From positions 1-64,000 of the forward strand of contig NZ_DAVG01000062.1 of NCBI RefSeq assembly GCF_002505485.1: DNA of 64,000 nucleotides. Reading direction: 5' to 3'. Positions within the stretch are counted from its first letter, which is position 1; each line of letters starts with the position of its first letter. The notes under the pieces are model-generated. The model did not search any database. It worked only from the letters and a program-made list of their open reading frames with translations, and was not told the origin of the DNA. This document shows, piece after piece, positions 1 to 9,700 of this stretch. The position numbers were made by a program, and so were the translations under genes. This DNA comes from Methanosarcina sp. UBA5 (lineage in GTDB: Archaea; Halobacteriota; Methanosarcinia; Methanosarcinales; Methanosarcinaceae).

Positions 1-775
1 AGTAAGGCTTATGAGTCTATAATTAAGTTCTCTTCGGAGTGATTTCTCTTCTGCCGAATACTTTCATATTTCAGGTGTATTCTTGTATCCTCTTCAAATT
101 CAAAGGAAAATTTTCCAACCTGAAAAATATGAAACAATTTTGTCGTACGGTTATAAAGTTGAATGTGTCTTGTGAATACGTTTTTATGACTTAATTACAT
201 TTTCAACTTTTTACCAAATATGTGAAACTCACTTTTTACCCATACAATTTGAAGAGGATACGTATTCTTCTTTTTTACTACATTGGGAGCGTTTCTTTTT
301 AATAATGTTACTTATTTTTGTATCTAGTAAATGAGTAAAGAAGCCCGTAATTATGCTGAAAGTTTAATTCTTTTAGAAATTCTTCTGAATATAAGGAATA
401 AAACATTCTTTCAATAAATCTAATACTCTATTAATTTTTCATAGTACTTAAAAATTTATCGTCTTTTCTTCTAATGTCCTCACTCCTAAAATTGCCCTGA
501 CCCGACGAAAATGAAATTATCTCAAACAAAATTCTATTTTTTCTATGAATTTTGTTCTTTACGCGACTGCAAAATCTCTTAAATATTTCTTTAAGTTTTG
601 CAAAAAACACTTTTCTACATATTGATTTTTATTATTTAGATTGGATTCTTGCAAAAACATCTAAAAAAACGCAAATAAAAATTCTTTTTAAATGATTCAG
701 GCAATTATAGAAAAATATTTAATGAAGAATTTTTTACTATCAAGTGAAAAAATAGATAAATCTGGAGGTTAAACT
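1..775. other. Long AT-rich noncoding leader with nested inverted repeats
   Basis: No credible gene is seen in these 775 bases. Two inverted repeats are present. GTATCCTCTTCAAATT at 85-100 is perfectly complemented by AATTTGAAGAGGATAC at 246-261. TTTCATATTTCAGGT at 62-76 pairs, with a two-base bulge, with 118-134. Together they could fold into a long RNA structure or be remnants of a small element. The next gene starts at 776, so the stretch may hold its promoter and a long leader. Confidence 0.5.
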
Positions 776-1183
776 TTGAAAATAAGGGTTGTGAGTTCTA
801 GAGAAGAAATCTTTACACTGAATCCAAATGAGAGAATAGTGCATCTGGCCTTTAGGCCTTCAAACAAGGATATTTTTTCACTGGTTGAGAACTGTCCGAA
901 GATTGAGGTCATACAGCTTCCGAAATCTTACAGGCGTACCGTTTCTAAATCTATAGAAATGTTCCTTGAAATGCAGCGTATCCAGCTCATCGAAGGCGAT
1001 GTCTGGGGCCACAGGAAAGACATAAACGAGTATTACCGTATTCCTTCCTCAATAATTGAAGAAATAAGAGAGCTGAAAACTGAAGGTAAATCCACTGAGG
1101 CTATTGAGGAAAAGATCTCAAGGGAAAGCAAACTTAATCCTGAGATGGTTGCTTATATCCTTAGAAAAGATGTTACGGCCTGA
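776..1183 (+). CDS. DUF1699-type conserved archaeal protein
   Basis: A 135-residue soluble protein of unknown function. It resembles the DUF1699 family that I associate with Methanosarcina, which often carries several copies. It has no membrane segment and no recognisable catalytic motif. The N-terminal half is mixed alpha/beta (HLAFRPSN, IEVIQLPKSY). The C-terminal part is helical and charged and could be a nucleic-acid- or protein-binding helical domain (IEEIRELKTEGKSTEAIEEKI). The start is TTG at 776, decided by a strong GGAGGT site at 764-769 seven bases upstream. The gene stands alone with long noncoding DNA on both sides. Coding status is well supported; the role is unknown. Confidence 0.85.
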   Translation: MKIRVVSSREEIFTLNPNERIVHLAFRPSNKDIFSLVENCPKIEVIQLPKSYRRTVSKSIEMFLEMQRIQLIEGDVWGHRKDINEYYRIPSSIIEEIRELKTEGKSTEAIEEKISRESKLNPEMVAYILRKDVTA

Positions 1184-1724
1184 GAGGCTGAAGCAGCAGC
1201 TTTAACTTCTCCTCATTTTTCTTTCTTTTTATGTTTTGTTTCCTACTGTTATGTTTTATCCTTTTTTATAGGCTCAGTAATTCTTCGCAATCCGCTCTTT
1301 TTAATATTTGAGTCCTCTATAACTCTCATCTTATTCAATTTCTTACTTTTCCAACATTTTCTATTTTATTATTCTATAACTTTTAATACTTATAAAATTT
1401 TATTATCTTTCTATTTATTATGCTCCTTTATTTTCTCTAACAGTGCTTTCGAATTTTTTGTAGACCTTGATAGTATAACCTAAATCAAATTGAATGGAAA
1501 AAGCGTAATCTTCTGCTGGGTACAACAGCTTTTGCTCTGTTTTTGGTTAATATAATTAGTTTCAGGACCGAATGGAGCTAAACTTGTTCTTATAGTAAAA
1601 GGATCATTTCTCAAAATTTCTCATTAACATTTCTCAATTGCGCTTATTGGAATGGACTCTAAGTTTGAAGTTCAGATTTCGCTAGAAAGGCTATTATGTT
1701 TGATTTTTACATAAAATTCGTAAG
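1184..1724. other. AT-rich intergenic stretch
   Basis: Extremely T-rich after the stop at 1183 (several T tracts between 1200 and 1440), which would suit an archaeal oligo-T terminator on the plus strand. No open frame with a ribosome site and no clear repeat was found. Confidence 0.4.
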
Positions 1725-1736
1725 TTATATATAAAA
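1725..1736 (+). promoter_or_regulatory. TATA box for the acyltransferase gene
   Basis: TTATATATAAAA lies 20-31 bases before the ATG at 1756. At the usual archaeal TATA-to-start distance of about 25 bases, transcription would begin almost at the start codon. No ribosome site precedes the ATG, so the message is probably leaderless or nearly so. Confidence 0.55.
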
Positions 1737-1755
1737 ACATACAGAATTTCACGTC

Positions 1756-2835
1756 ATGGCATATGAAAAATGGATTGACGTTACAAAAGGAATAGGTATT
1801 CTATTAGTTATACTTGGACATAGTAATTTTGATCAATCTTTTTTAGCAATAATTCATGCATTTAATATGCCATTATTTTTTTTTATTAGTGGTTATTTAT
1901 ATCATTATGAAAAATACAAACGGCAGCCAAGTTATTTTATCTCTCAAAAATTTAAGAGACTTGTAGTGCCATATTTTGTAACAAATATTATTATTCTGTG
2001 TACATTCACTTTGCTCTCTTTCTTTAAACTAAATTCTTTTAGTAGCAACTCTGCATTAAAACCTTTAATCGGAGTTTTTTATGGAAACGGAGCACCCTTA
2101 AATCCACCAACCCAATTTACAAATTTATTGAGTGTTCCATCTTGGTTTTTATTAGGTTTATTCTGTGCTTCTTTAATCCTATACATAATTGCTTATTCTC
2201 ATGAACACTATGGATTAATTTTCAGCAGTCTTCTTTCTTTTTTAGTTATATTGTTTGGTTTTAAAATCAGTAAATCGGTTTTTCTTCCCTGGAGTTTTGA
2301 TATTGCCTGTGTTTCAATGATTTTTATGTTCCCAGGATATTTATTTAAATATTCCAAAGTGAATCGGTTACATAATTATAAGGTAAATTGGCTACATAAC
2401 TGCAAGGTAAATTGGTTACCTGATAAATCTAAAAATAATTTCTATGATTTCAGCTTCATTTTACTGTTTCTTGTTATAATTTCAGCTAATGGGAGTGTGG
2501 ATATGAATACAAGATTGTATTCTAACTTGCTTTTTTTTAGTATTGCAGGTTTATTAGGAACTTATTTAACCATAAGATTCGCAAAAAATATCAGCAAAAA
2601 AGAAACATTCCTAACAAAAACACTTGTTTACCTTGGAAAATATTCTATTGTTATTTTATTGTATCATGGTTTTGTGCCAGTAGTAATCTTCGATATTATA
2701 TGTAACCCTTTTAATATAAATGAAATTATATTTAATTGTCCAATTCTCTATAGTCTTGTTATGCTAGTTTCTTCTATAGTAACAATAACTGCTCTTAAAA
2801 GGTTACATGTTTTAAATAAAATATATTCTTTATGA
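1756..2835 (+). CDS. Membrane acyltransferase (acyltransferase 3 family)
   Basis: A 359-residue integral membrane protein with about ten hydrophobic segments. The N-terminal part has the family hallmarks: the opening IDVTKGIGILLVILGHS with the conserved His, then FNMPLFFFISGYLY. Relatives O-acetylate or O-acylate sugars on exported polysaccharides, which fits the glycosyltransferase cluster on the opposite strand beside it. An unusual 24-bp unit is repeated three times at 2356-2427, encoding residues 201-224 (KVNRLHNY, KVNWLHNC, KVNWLPDK) in a predicted loop. The gene is more AT-rich than its neighbours, suggesting horizontal acquisition. The acceptor is unknown. Confidence 0.85.
   Translation: MAYEKWIDVTKGIGILLVILGHSNFDQSFLAIIHAFNMPLFFFISGYLYHYEKYKRQPSYFISQKFKRLVVPYFVTNIIILCTFTLLSFFKLNSFSSNSALKPLIGVFYGNGAPLNPPTQFTNLLSVPSWFLLGLFCASLILYIIAYSHEHYGLIFSSLLSFLVILFGFKISKSVFLPWSFDIACVSMIFMFPGYLFKYSKVNRLHNYKVNWLHNCKVNWLPDKSKNNFYDFSFILLFLVIISANGSVDMNTRLYSNLLFFSIAGLLGTYLTIRFAKNISKKETFLTKTLVYLGKYSIVILLYHGFVPVVIFDIICNPFNINEIIFNCPILYSLVMLVSSIVTITALKRLHVLNKIYSL
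2356..2427 (+). repeat. Three tandem 24-bp units inside the acyltransferase gene
   Basis: Three in-frame copies of an eight-codon unit (KVNxLxxx). The period is a multiple of three, so copy-number change would not break the frame. Confidence 0.8.
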
Positions 2836-2999
2836 GCCTGATTGTTGAACCTTTCCAAAATTTCAGGTTCTTCTAGAGTTTATCCTCCTCTCCAATTCTC
2901 TATTTGAGAGAAGGTTTGTAATCCCTTTCACTAATGCAGTAATAATTTACAGTCATCCCTAAAGTATAGCTAAAAACAGTGCTTTCCTATGAAAAGCAT

Positions 3000-3326
3000 T
3001 TATTTCTGAGGCCTTTTTTCTAAGCCAGGGGCTTCTTCTGAGACAGGTAATTTTGCTTCACTATACTTATCTGAGTGCCTGCTTTCACTATCGATCCCAT
3101 AGTTGTGGCTCTGTAAAAATCCTGTTGTTGGAGGAATCTCGAACACCTGTGATTCAATACGTGAGCTGGATCTCAATATTGAATCTAATCTATTTCTATC
3201 TATTTTTAGAGAATTTCTACAGTTATAATTGAGACCATTGAGGATAGTAATATCTTTTTGATAAGGTTTATAGAAGCCTGGCACTAAATCTTTTAAAATT
3301 TCAATCAGGTAAGGGTGGATTCTCAA
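3000..3326 (-). CDS. Small ORF at the end of the glycan cluster, unrecognised
   Basis: A 108-codon frame whose ATG overlaps the last 26 bases of the upstream glycosyltransferase, the arrangement of a translationally coupled last gene. The product is polar, with no membrane segment, no signal peptide and no known motif. It is Ser/Arg/Glu-rich towards the C terminus. It could be a real cluster protein, the decayed tail of a longer gene, or chance. No strong ribosome site is seen, so confidence is low. Confidence 0.35.
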   Translation of the reverse strand: MRIHPYLIEILKDLVPGFYKPYQKDITILNGLNYNCRNSLKIDRNRLDSILRSSSRIESQVFEIPPTTGFLQSHNYGIDSESRHSDKYSEAKLPVSEEAPGLEKRPQK

Positions 3327-4482
3327 TTTTCTGCAATATTGAAATATACTTGTTTTCTATATTTTCCCACGAGTAATTTTTCAAAACAAAATCCATACCA
3401 TTTTTACCCATAGTACTCCTCATTTCGTCCCTTGCCAGGAGAAGATCTAGACATGCCTTAAACTCTTCATAGTTTTCATAGTACAGGCCGGCATTGCCTC
3501 TTATACACTGACCTTTTAACACGTCACACTTCCCATTTACAAGTACAGGAGTTTTACAGAGCCAGGATTCTAGCAGGACCATGGACAAACTTTCGTACTT
3601 TGAGGGCATTACTAATAGTTTTGCCGCTTTAATCCCATCAAACTTGTCCTGTTCGGGGACGAAACCTAAGGAAAGGATATCTGGGCTTTGGGGGATTTTC
3701 ATAGTCTGTTTTCCCAGTAATACGAGTTTAACAGAAGATTTCTCTTCTTTTTTATATCGAAGAAAATACTTAAATAGCTCCTGACAACCTTTAGACTCAT
3801 CTACTCTTCCAACAAAGATTATGAAATTATCCAGGTTATACTTCCGGGCAAAAAAAACTGCATTAGTTCTATCCGGAATATCTATACCTACACCCACAAC
3901 ATCAGAAGGTATATTCGAAACTCTGAATTTTGAGGTGACAAAATTTTTCTCCTCTTCGGTATTAAAAATAAGCCGCCTGGGGGATTTGAAGAGTGAGTCG
4001 AATATTGACAAATAGATAGGCGGTTCGTCATGTGCCGTAGGAACAATCAGAGCTTTTTCTTTTACCTGCGGAAGGCCAAAGAAGGTAGTACAGTAAAGAT
4101 AAGTAAAAAAGATAAAGCAAGTATAATCATCTTCAGCATTTTTTATATAATTTAAAAGATGTGTTGAGTACGGGCCTTGCAGTTTCATCCATTTAATTTC
4201 GTCTTCGTAGGTGGGACTATTACCAAAAATGTTCTCAGAGAATTTATTAAATTCCAGTAAATCTCTTTCGTAATCAACGCGAAATCTCCTGACTTTCACT
4301 CCGTTTAAGGTTTCAATCCCTGCAGGGTATTCATTCTTCCATGTTATGTAGTCTACCGCACAGGTGGTTAACACTTCTATCTTAAAGTATTTTGATAAGT
4401 GTTCAGCTAAGAGCCTGCAATGAAATTCGGCCCCTCCGTTAACTTCCAGGCCGTAACGCTGGACAACGAAGGCGATTTTCAT
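3301..4482 (-). CDS. GT4-type glycosyltransferase
   Basis: A 393-residue group 1 glycosyltransferase with a GT-B fold. The N-terminal acceptor half opens with IAFVVQRYGLEVNGGAEFHCRLLAEHL. The C-terminal donor half carries FVGRVDESKGCQELF and the family E-x7-E region (PSKYESLSMVLLESW) that contacts the nucleotide sugar. It is probably cytoplasmic and membrane-associated, adding one sugar to a lipid-linked glycan. Its ATG overlaps the stop of the upstream gene by 4 bp (ATGA), so it is translationally coupled in the minus-strand glycan operon. It is a close paralogue of the gene at 5537-6706. Donor and linkage cannot be read from sequence. Confidence 0.9.
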   Translation of the reverse strand: MKIAFVVQRYGLEVNGGAEFHCRLLAEHLSKYFKIEVLTTCAVDYITWKNEYPAGIETLNGVKVRRFRVDYERDLLEFNKFSENIFGNSPTYEDEIKWMKLQGPYSTHLLNYIKNAEDDYTCFIFFTYLYCTTFFGLPQVKEKALIVPTAHDEPPIYLSIFDSLFKSPRRLIFNTEEEKNFVTSKFRVSNIPSDVVGVGIDIPDRTNAVFFARKYNLDNFIIFVGRVDESKGCQELFKYFLRYKKEEKSSVKLVLLGKQTMKIPQSPDILSLGFVPEQDKFDGIKAAKLLVMPSKYESLSMVLLESWLCKTPVLVNGKCDVLKGQCIRGNAGLYYENYEEFKACLDLLLARDEMRSTMGKNGMDFVLKNYSWENIENKYISILQKIENPPLPD

Positions 4483-5534
4483 TCGATCACCTGTTGAATA
4501 TATTCTTTTAATGAATTTTCCATGGTCGGTCTTTCAAAATTTTTTAGTCTTTCTCTTTGTTTCTGGATTATTTTTTTTCTGAAAACTTCATTCTTTACTA
4601 CAAGATTAATCATTTCTGCAATCTCATCGCTTTTAAGTTTGTTAATCAGAATTCCCGAGTTTCCAAGAGTATCCGGGATTGCAGTACAATTATAGGCGAG
4701 AACAGGTGTGTCAAAGTACATACTCTCAACAAGCGGGACACAAAAGGTTTCCCATTCGCTCATACACAAGAAAACATCAGCCAGTTTATAGTAAGAAATT
4801 AGATCCTCCATTGAGACTTTTCCAGGAATATAAACATCTTTTAGCTTTAGCTTCTGAATAATCTCCTGCAGTTGATCTAGATAATTTTCGCAACCTTCAA
4901 AATTCCCTATCAAAAACAAACGTGATTTTGGATTTATAAGCTTATAATATGAGAATATTTTCAAAATAAGATGTTGGTTCTTTTGAGGAATAATCCTTCC
5001 AACAAAAAGAAGATTCACGTAATCGTCATCAAATTTCGACAAGGTATTTTCATTCGGACTTTTATTGTAAATATTAAGGTCCAGTAAAAGTGGAAAAATT
5101 TCAGTATTTTTAAATCCCAGGTTATTCAGCTCTAGCTGTGTATATCGAGAATTTGCCAATGCCAGGTTTGTTATCTCTGGATATAAATTGAGCTCCTCTC
5201 TTCCCTGTACCAGTAAATACTGGATGTAATCGTTGATTCCATAAAGGTATTTTTCAGGCGTAATTCCATGAAACCTTATTATTTTTTTATCTGGCAACTT
5301 TCTTACATAATGAGAGACATCGGAGCCTATTGAGAAATGAAATATTAAAACGTTATCTTTTGAAGAGACTTTGTCATATTCAAGATGTTTTTTAGCATTC
5401 ATTTCAGGGTGGATATTTTCAGCGTATATCTCTGATTCATAACCCCATTTTCTAAGGGTTTTGTTAATCTCAATAACCTCATTGCCTATTGCATCACCAG
5501 GGCTAAAGGTCGGCAATATTTGATGAATTTCCAT
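4479..5534 (-). CDS. GT4-type glycosyltransferase
   Basis: A 351-residue GT-B glycosyltransferase of the group 1 family. The N terminus has IHQILPTFSPGDAIGNEVIEI. The donor domain carries LLFVGRIIPQKNQHLILKIF and CMSEWETFCVPLVESMYFDTPVLAY, the E-x7-E nucleotide-sugar site. It is less similar to its two flanking paralogues than they are to each other, so it probably catalyses a different linkage. It begins two bases after the stop of the preceding gene and overlaps the next by 4 bp, making it an internal gene of a tightly packed operon. Confidence 0.9.
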   Translation of the reverse strand: MEIHQILPTFSPGDAIGNEVIEINKTLRKWGYESEIYAENIHPEMNAKKHLEYDKVSSKDNVLIFHFSIGSDVSHYVRKLPDKKIIRFHGITPEKYLYGINDYIQYLLVQGREELNLYPEITNLALANSRYTQLELNNLGFKNTEIFPLLLDLNIYNKSPNENTLSKFDDDYVNLLFVGRIIPQKNQHLILKIFSYYKLINPKSRLFLIGNFEGCENYLDQLQEIIQKLKLKDVYIPGKVSMEDLISYYKLADVFLCMSEWETFCVPLVESMYFDTPVLAYNCTAIPDTLGNSGILINKLKSDEIAEMINLVVKNEVFRKKIIQKQRERLKNFERPTMENSLKEYIQQVIE

Positions 5535-5536
5535 AT

Positions 5537-6706
5537 TTAAGCCTCTTCAAGAAACCGTACATATTTTTCAACAATCCGGTCCCAGTTAAAGTTCTCATCT
5601 ACATATTTTTTCCCATTTATAGCCATTTTTCTTCTTAATAGAGGATTATTTAAGTAAAAGTTAATGCATCCTTCAAATTCTTCAAAATTCTTAAAATACA
5701 ATCCAGACCTACCTTTAATACAGTGATTCTTTGTTACAGCGCATCCTGAATGAACCAGAACTGGTGTGAGGCATAACCACGATTCCATAATCACTATTGA
5801 AAAGCTTTCGTTAATTGAGGGCTGACAAAGAAGACTTGCAGCAGCAAAAGCATCATATTTATCCTGCTTTTGAACAAAACCCAGGTCAAGAATCTCTTTT
5901 TTAAACTTTTCCGGAATACTGACTTCTCCACTTCCTATCAAGACGAGCTTAAGCTCATTCTGATTCCTCAGTTTATACTTACAAAAAAAGTCAATTAGAA
6001 GAGGAGTGTTTTTACCTGGCTCCCGCCTTCCAGCATAAAGAATGAAATCGCTGTGTATTCCATATTTCTCCCGAAATCTCTTTGCTTCAAAGGAAATATT
6101 GGTATCTATTCCTTCTCCAAGAATTATTTGCTTGCCCTTAATATCGAATATCTCGTTTGCCAGTTTTGCTTCGGGTTCAGCATGGTATATTAGCCCTGCC
6201 ACGTTCTGGAACATATTTTTATAAATGTCCATATATGCATAGCTCTCATCGTGAAGACAGGGTATCAAAAATGATTTTTTGGGATGGATTTGAGACCCGT
6301 AATATGTAGTTCCGAACATGTAAGGTATGAACAAAAAATAGTTGTAGTCCGAACCATGAATATCAATATAATGGCAAAGATCGTCGCTGTTAATCATCTC
6401 TTCGATGTATATCTGTTCTTCCTTTGCCGAGATTTTCTGGTTATGCATCAATTTCGAATTAACGCGATCGAATAATTTGATATTCCTTTGTCGGACTTTA
6501 AATCTTCGAATTGTGACGTTTTTTAATTGAGATACTCCTTCTTCGTAATAATTGGAGTTCCAGTCCGAATTGAACTCTTTCACGCAGGTAGTAAGGATTT
6601 CAACTTCAATCCCATTTCTGGAAAGATTCTCAGCCGTGTTTTTACATTCACTCTCTGCACCGCCTGGAATCTCTCCATACCAGGGAACAACAAATGCAAT
6701 CTTCAT
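5537..6706 (-). CDS. GT4-type glycosyltransferase
   Basis: A group 1 glycosyltransferase of about 389 residues. The N-terminal motif is IAFVVPWYGEIPGGAESECKNTAENL. The donor domain holds LYAGRREPGKNTPLLIDFF and the E-x7-E region INESFSIVIMESWLC. I prefer ATG at 6706 to the GTG at 6712, because the GGAG site lies eight bases before the ATG but only two before the GTG. It shares spacing and wording with the gene at 3301-4482 (PTAHDEP versus PCLHDES; LLCQPSINESFSIV versus LLVMPSKYESLSMV), so the pair probably arose by duplication. Confidence 0.9.
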   Translation of the reverse strand: MKIAFVVPWYGEIPGGAESECKNTAENLSRNGIEVEILTTCVKEFNSDWNSNYYEEGVSQLKNVTIRRFKVRQRNIKLFDRVNSKLMHNQKISAKEEQIYIEEMINSDDLCHYIDIHGSDYNYFLFIPYMFGTTYYGSQIHPKKSFLIPCLHDESYAYMDIYKNMFQNVAGLIYHAEPEAKLANEIFDIKGKQIILGEGIDTNISFEAKRFREKYGIHSDFILYAGRREPGKNTPLLIDFFCKYKLRNQNELKLVLIGSGEVSIPEKFKKEILDLGFVQKQDKYDAFAAASLLCQPSINESFSIVIMESWLCLTPVLVHSGCAVTKNHCIKGRSGLYFKNFEEFEGCINFYLNNPLLRRKMAINGKKYVDENFNWDRIVEKYVRFLEEA

Positions 6707-6799
6707 TAACACTGCTCCAAAGTTATCTCACAAACTTAAAGAAAGTAAAAAGCAATCAAAATCTTTACTTATTCACGATTTTTCTTGTTACTAACCTCT

Positions 6800-9700
6800 T
6801 TATTTTTTCCCAATTACTGCATAATCCTGGGCTCCATATAAGGCATTATTTATCATGTCTATATTTTGATTGGAGATTTCAATCATTGATTTATCCCCTT
6901 CTGCATCCTCGAGACTTGGAAGCTTTTTCAATTTCATTTCAGGAGTTACAGGGGACAAAAATTTCGTTTCGATATCCCGAAAACCTGCAGTATTGACTAA
7001 AAACTTTAGAGTCTCCGGATGCACAGGTTTTACGTGAGATAGGTCTATGTAAAAGTTCGCTAAGGAGAACAATGAGAGAGGATTAACTGTCTCGACAATT
7101 ATGTAAAAACCGTATTTCATTTTTTTGTTGCAAAGGTTCAACATATTAACGAGATACCTGGGATTGAGGTGTTCAACTACCTGACTTATGAAAATTCCAT
7201 CGAGGCTTTTGTCTTTGATCTCCTCAAGAGCTTTTATAGCATCTTTTAGTTCGGCATTCAAACCCCTAGACTTACAGAAGTTTATCATATCTTCATCGAC
7301 ATCAATTCCTCGAGCATTGATGCCTTTCTGTTTTGCTAATTCCAGAAATTCTCCCCGTCCACATCCAATATCAAGCACATTGGTACAATTTTCAAAATAG
7401 CCTATAAAGTTTGTCTGATGTTGCAGGATATTTTCTCTCGAACCGCGGAATCTTTCTTCAAATATATAATAATTAATCGGGGAGTCAGCGTTCCCAGAGG
7501 AACTAATCTGGGTATTAGCGTTTCCAGAGGAATTATTCTGGGCATTAACCTTTCCGAATGAATTATTCTGGGCATTAGCCTTTCCTGAAGAATTAATCTG
7601 AGCATTAGTTTTTCCGGAGGCATTAATCTGGTGGTTAGCCTTTCCAGAGGAATCTGTTCCTTGGTTTTCGAGTCCTTTTTGTATTCTGGATTCAAGTACT
7701 TTATTAAGCCAGGCTTTGTTCTCAAGGTCCAGATTAATAGCAGAAACTACGGATTCTACTTCTTTCTTTATACTGCTGACAACTTCAGATTTCAGCTGTT
7801 CAGATTCAACTTTTAACTTTTCAGTTTCACTACTTAATTGCTCAACTTTGGATTTTAATAATCTGTTTTCGTCCTCGAGTTCTTTAATTCCCGATTTTAA
7901 TTGCTCCACTTTATCAGAACAGGAGTCTGCTACTTCCTTTGCATTACCGAGAACGCCGGCAAGGTTATAATTAAGTTCACTTTGCTTCTGGAATACGGGA
8001 TCGACATAACGTCTGACCTCCCCATGAACTAATTTTCTACCTTTTATCAAAAAGGTCCCCAAAAATGGACGATGAGAACTGATTGAATAGTTATTGTTAC
8101 AAATATCGCAATCCGAACTGATTATTCCGGATTCGTGAGGACTTCTTGTTTTTGAGGAGATCTCTGAAAATACCTGTTCTATTTCTTCAGTACTCTTAGG
8201 ATCCTCATTTTCTTTTCTTTCCTTTATATTCTCACGAATTTTTTCCATAATCTCTTCAACATTGATTTCATCGTCTTTTATCTCGAATGTATCCACTTTT
8301 GATTCCTCTAACCTGCATTCATCCGGGTTTTGCTCTACTTTTGCATTAATGTTGAGTAAAGGCTTATTAGTAATTTCCTGAAACCAGAAACAGCCTTCCT
8401 GCACAAGGTCAATTTGCAACTGATATTCTCCGTTTTCTTCAGGAGCAATGATATCTACTTGAAAATCACGTTGTTCTTGAGGATTTAAAGCAGGCAATAT
8501 TTCAGTCCTGAATCCGTCAAAAACTTCATAAGTGCCGTCAGTCTTCAGCCAGTGATATGAAATATTTACGGGATAAGGAAATAGTGATACAAGGCGTTCT
8601 TTTCCTTTGTTTTTGATTGTTACACATAACTGGAATTTTTCATTTGTAGAAATAGTAAGAGTTTCCTTTTCCGATAAAATTTCTATGTCTATTCCATTGG
8701 TGTCTAGTTTTTTAGGATTTAACTCTTTAAAAATTGTATCTTTATCTATACTTTTTAAGGAGGCTACAGAAAAAATAGTTCTGGCATTATTGCATTCTTC
8801 TGGGCTAAAAGGACGAATCAAAGAGCCAAGGAAATCTGGATAATTGTTAACCCATGTGACTACATAAGGGAAAGATTTTTTCAACATTAAAGAGAGACTT
8901 TGAGGGGTTTGCTCATTAATATGCATTAAGTCCTCATAAAATGTCCTGGGGTTTTGTGGAATATAGACATCTATAGATTTTGCTACTTTCCTTTTTTCCT
9001 CATAGGCATATTGATAATATAATTTATTAGGAAAAGTATGAACAATAAATAATCCATCTTCTTTAAGAATGCTTGTAATTTTTTGAATCATTAATTCAAG
9101 TTTATTTTCCTCAATATGCTCAACAAAATCCGTAGCAATGATTCGATCAAACTTATTATTAAATTTATAATTTAGAAAGTCCTCTTCAATAAACTGCAGG
9201 TTATTTATTTTATTATTGTCCAGATATGTGGCTTTGGCAATCTGAATTGCAGAAGAAGAATAATCGATTCCGGTTACTTTAGCTCCAGACTGAGATAATA
9301 CATAGGAAAGTTCACCCCTCCCACAACCGATATCCAGTATTTCCATATCTTTTCTTGGATTAACAAGGCAACATGCCGCAATTAATCTGGGATCTTCAAG
9401 TTTCTTGCCCTGGTATTTTTTGAAAGAATTATATCCTCCACAGTCACCTAAAAAATAATTTGAATTATAAGTAGATTTTAAATTTGAATAATTTTTATCA
9501 GCATATTTTGTGAAAATATGTTTAGCTGAATCTTTTATTTTAATTAATAATTCGCCTGCACATGCAGGGATTGTAAATGAAAAATCAATGAAATCTTTGT
9601 ATTTATTTAGGAAATAAGTTACACTGAATAAGTTTTCATTGGACCAAAAATGGCTGTCTACCAGAATCCAGCTTCCTTTTTCCAATGCCAGCTCGAGATT

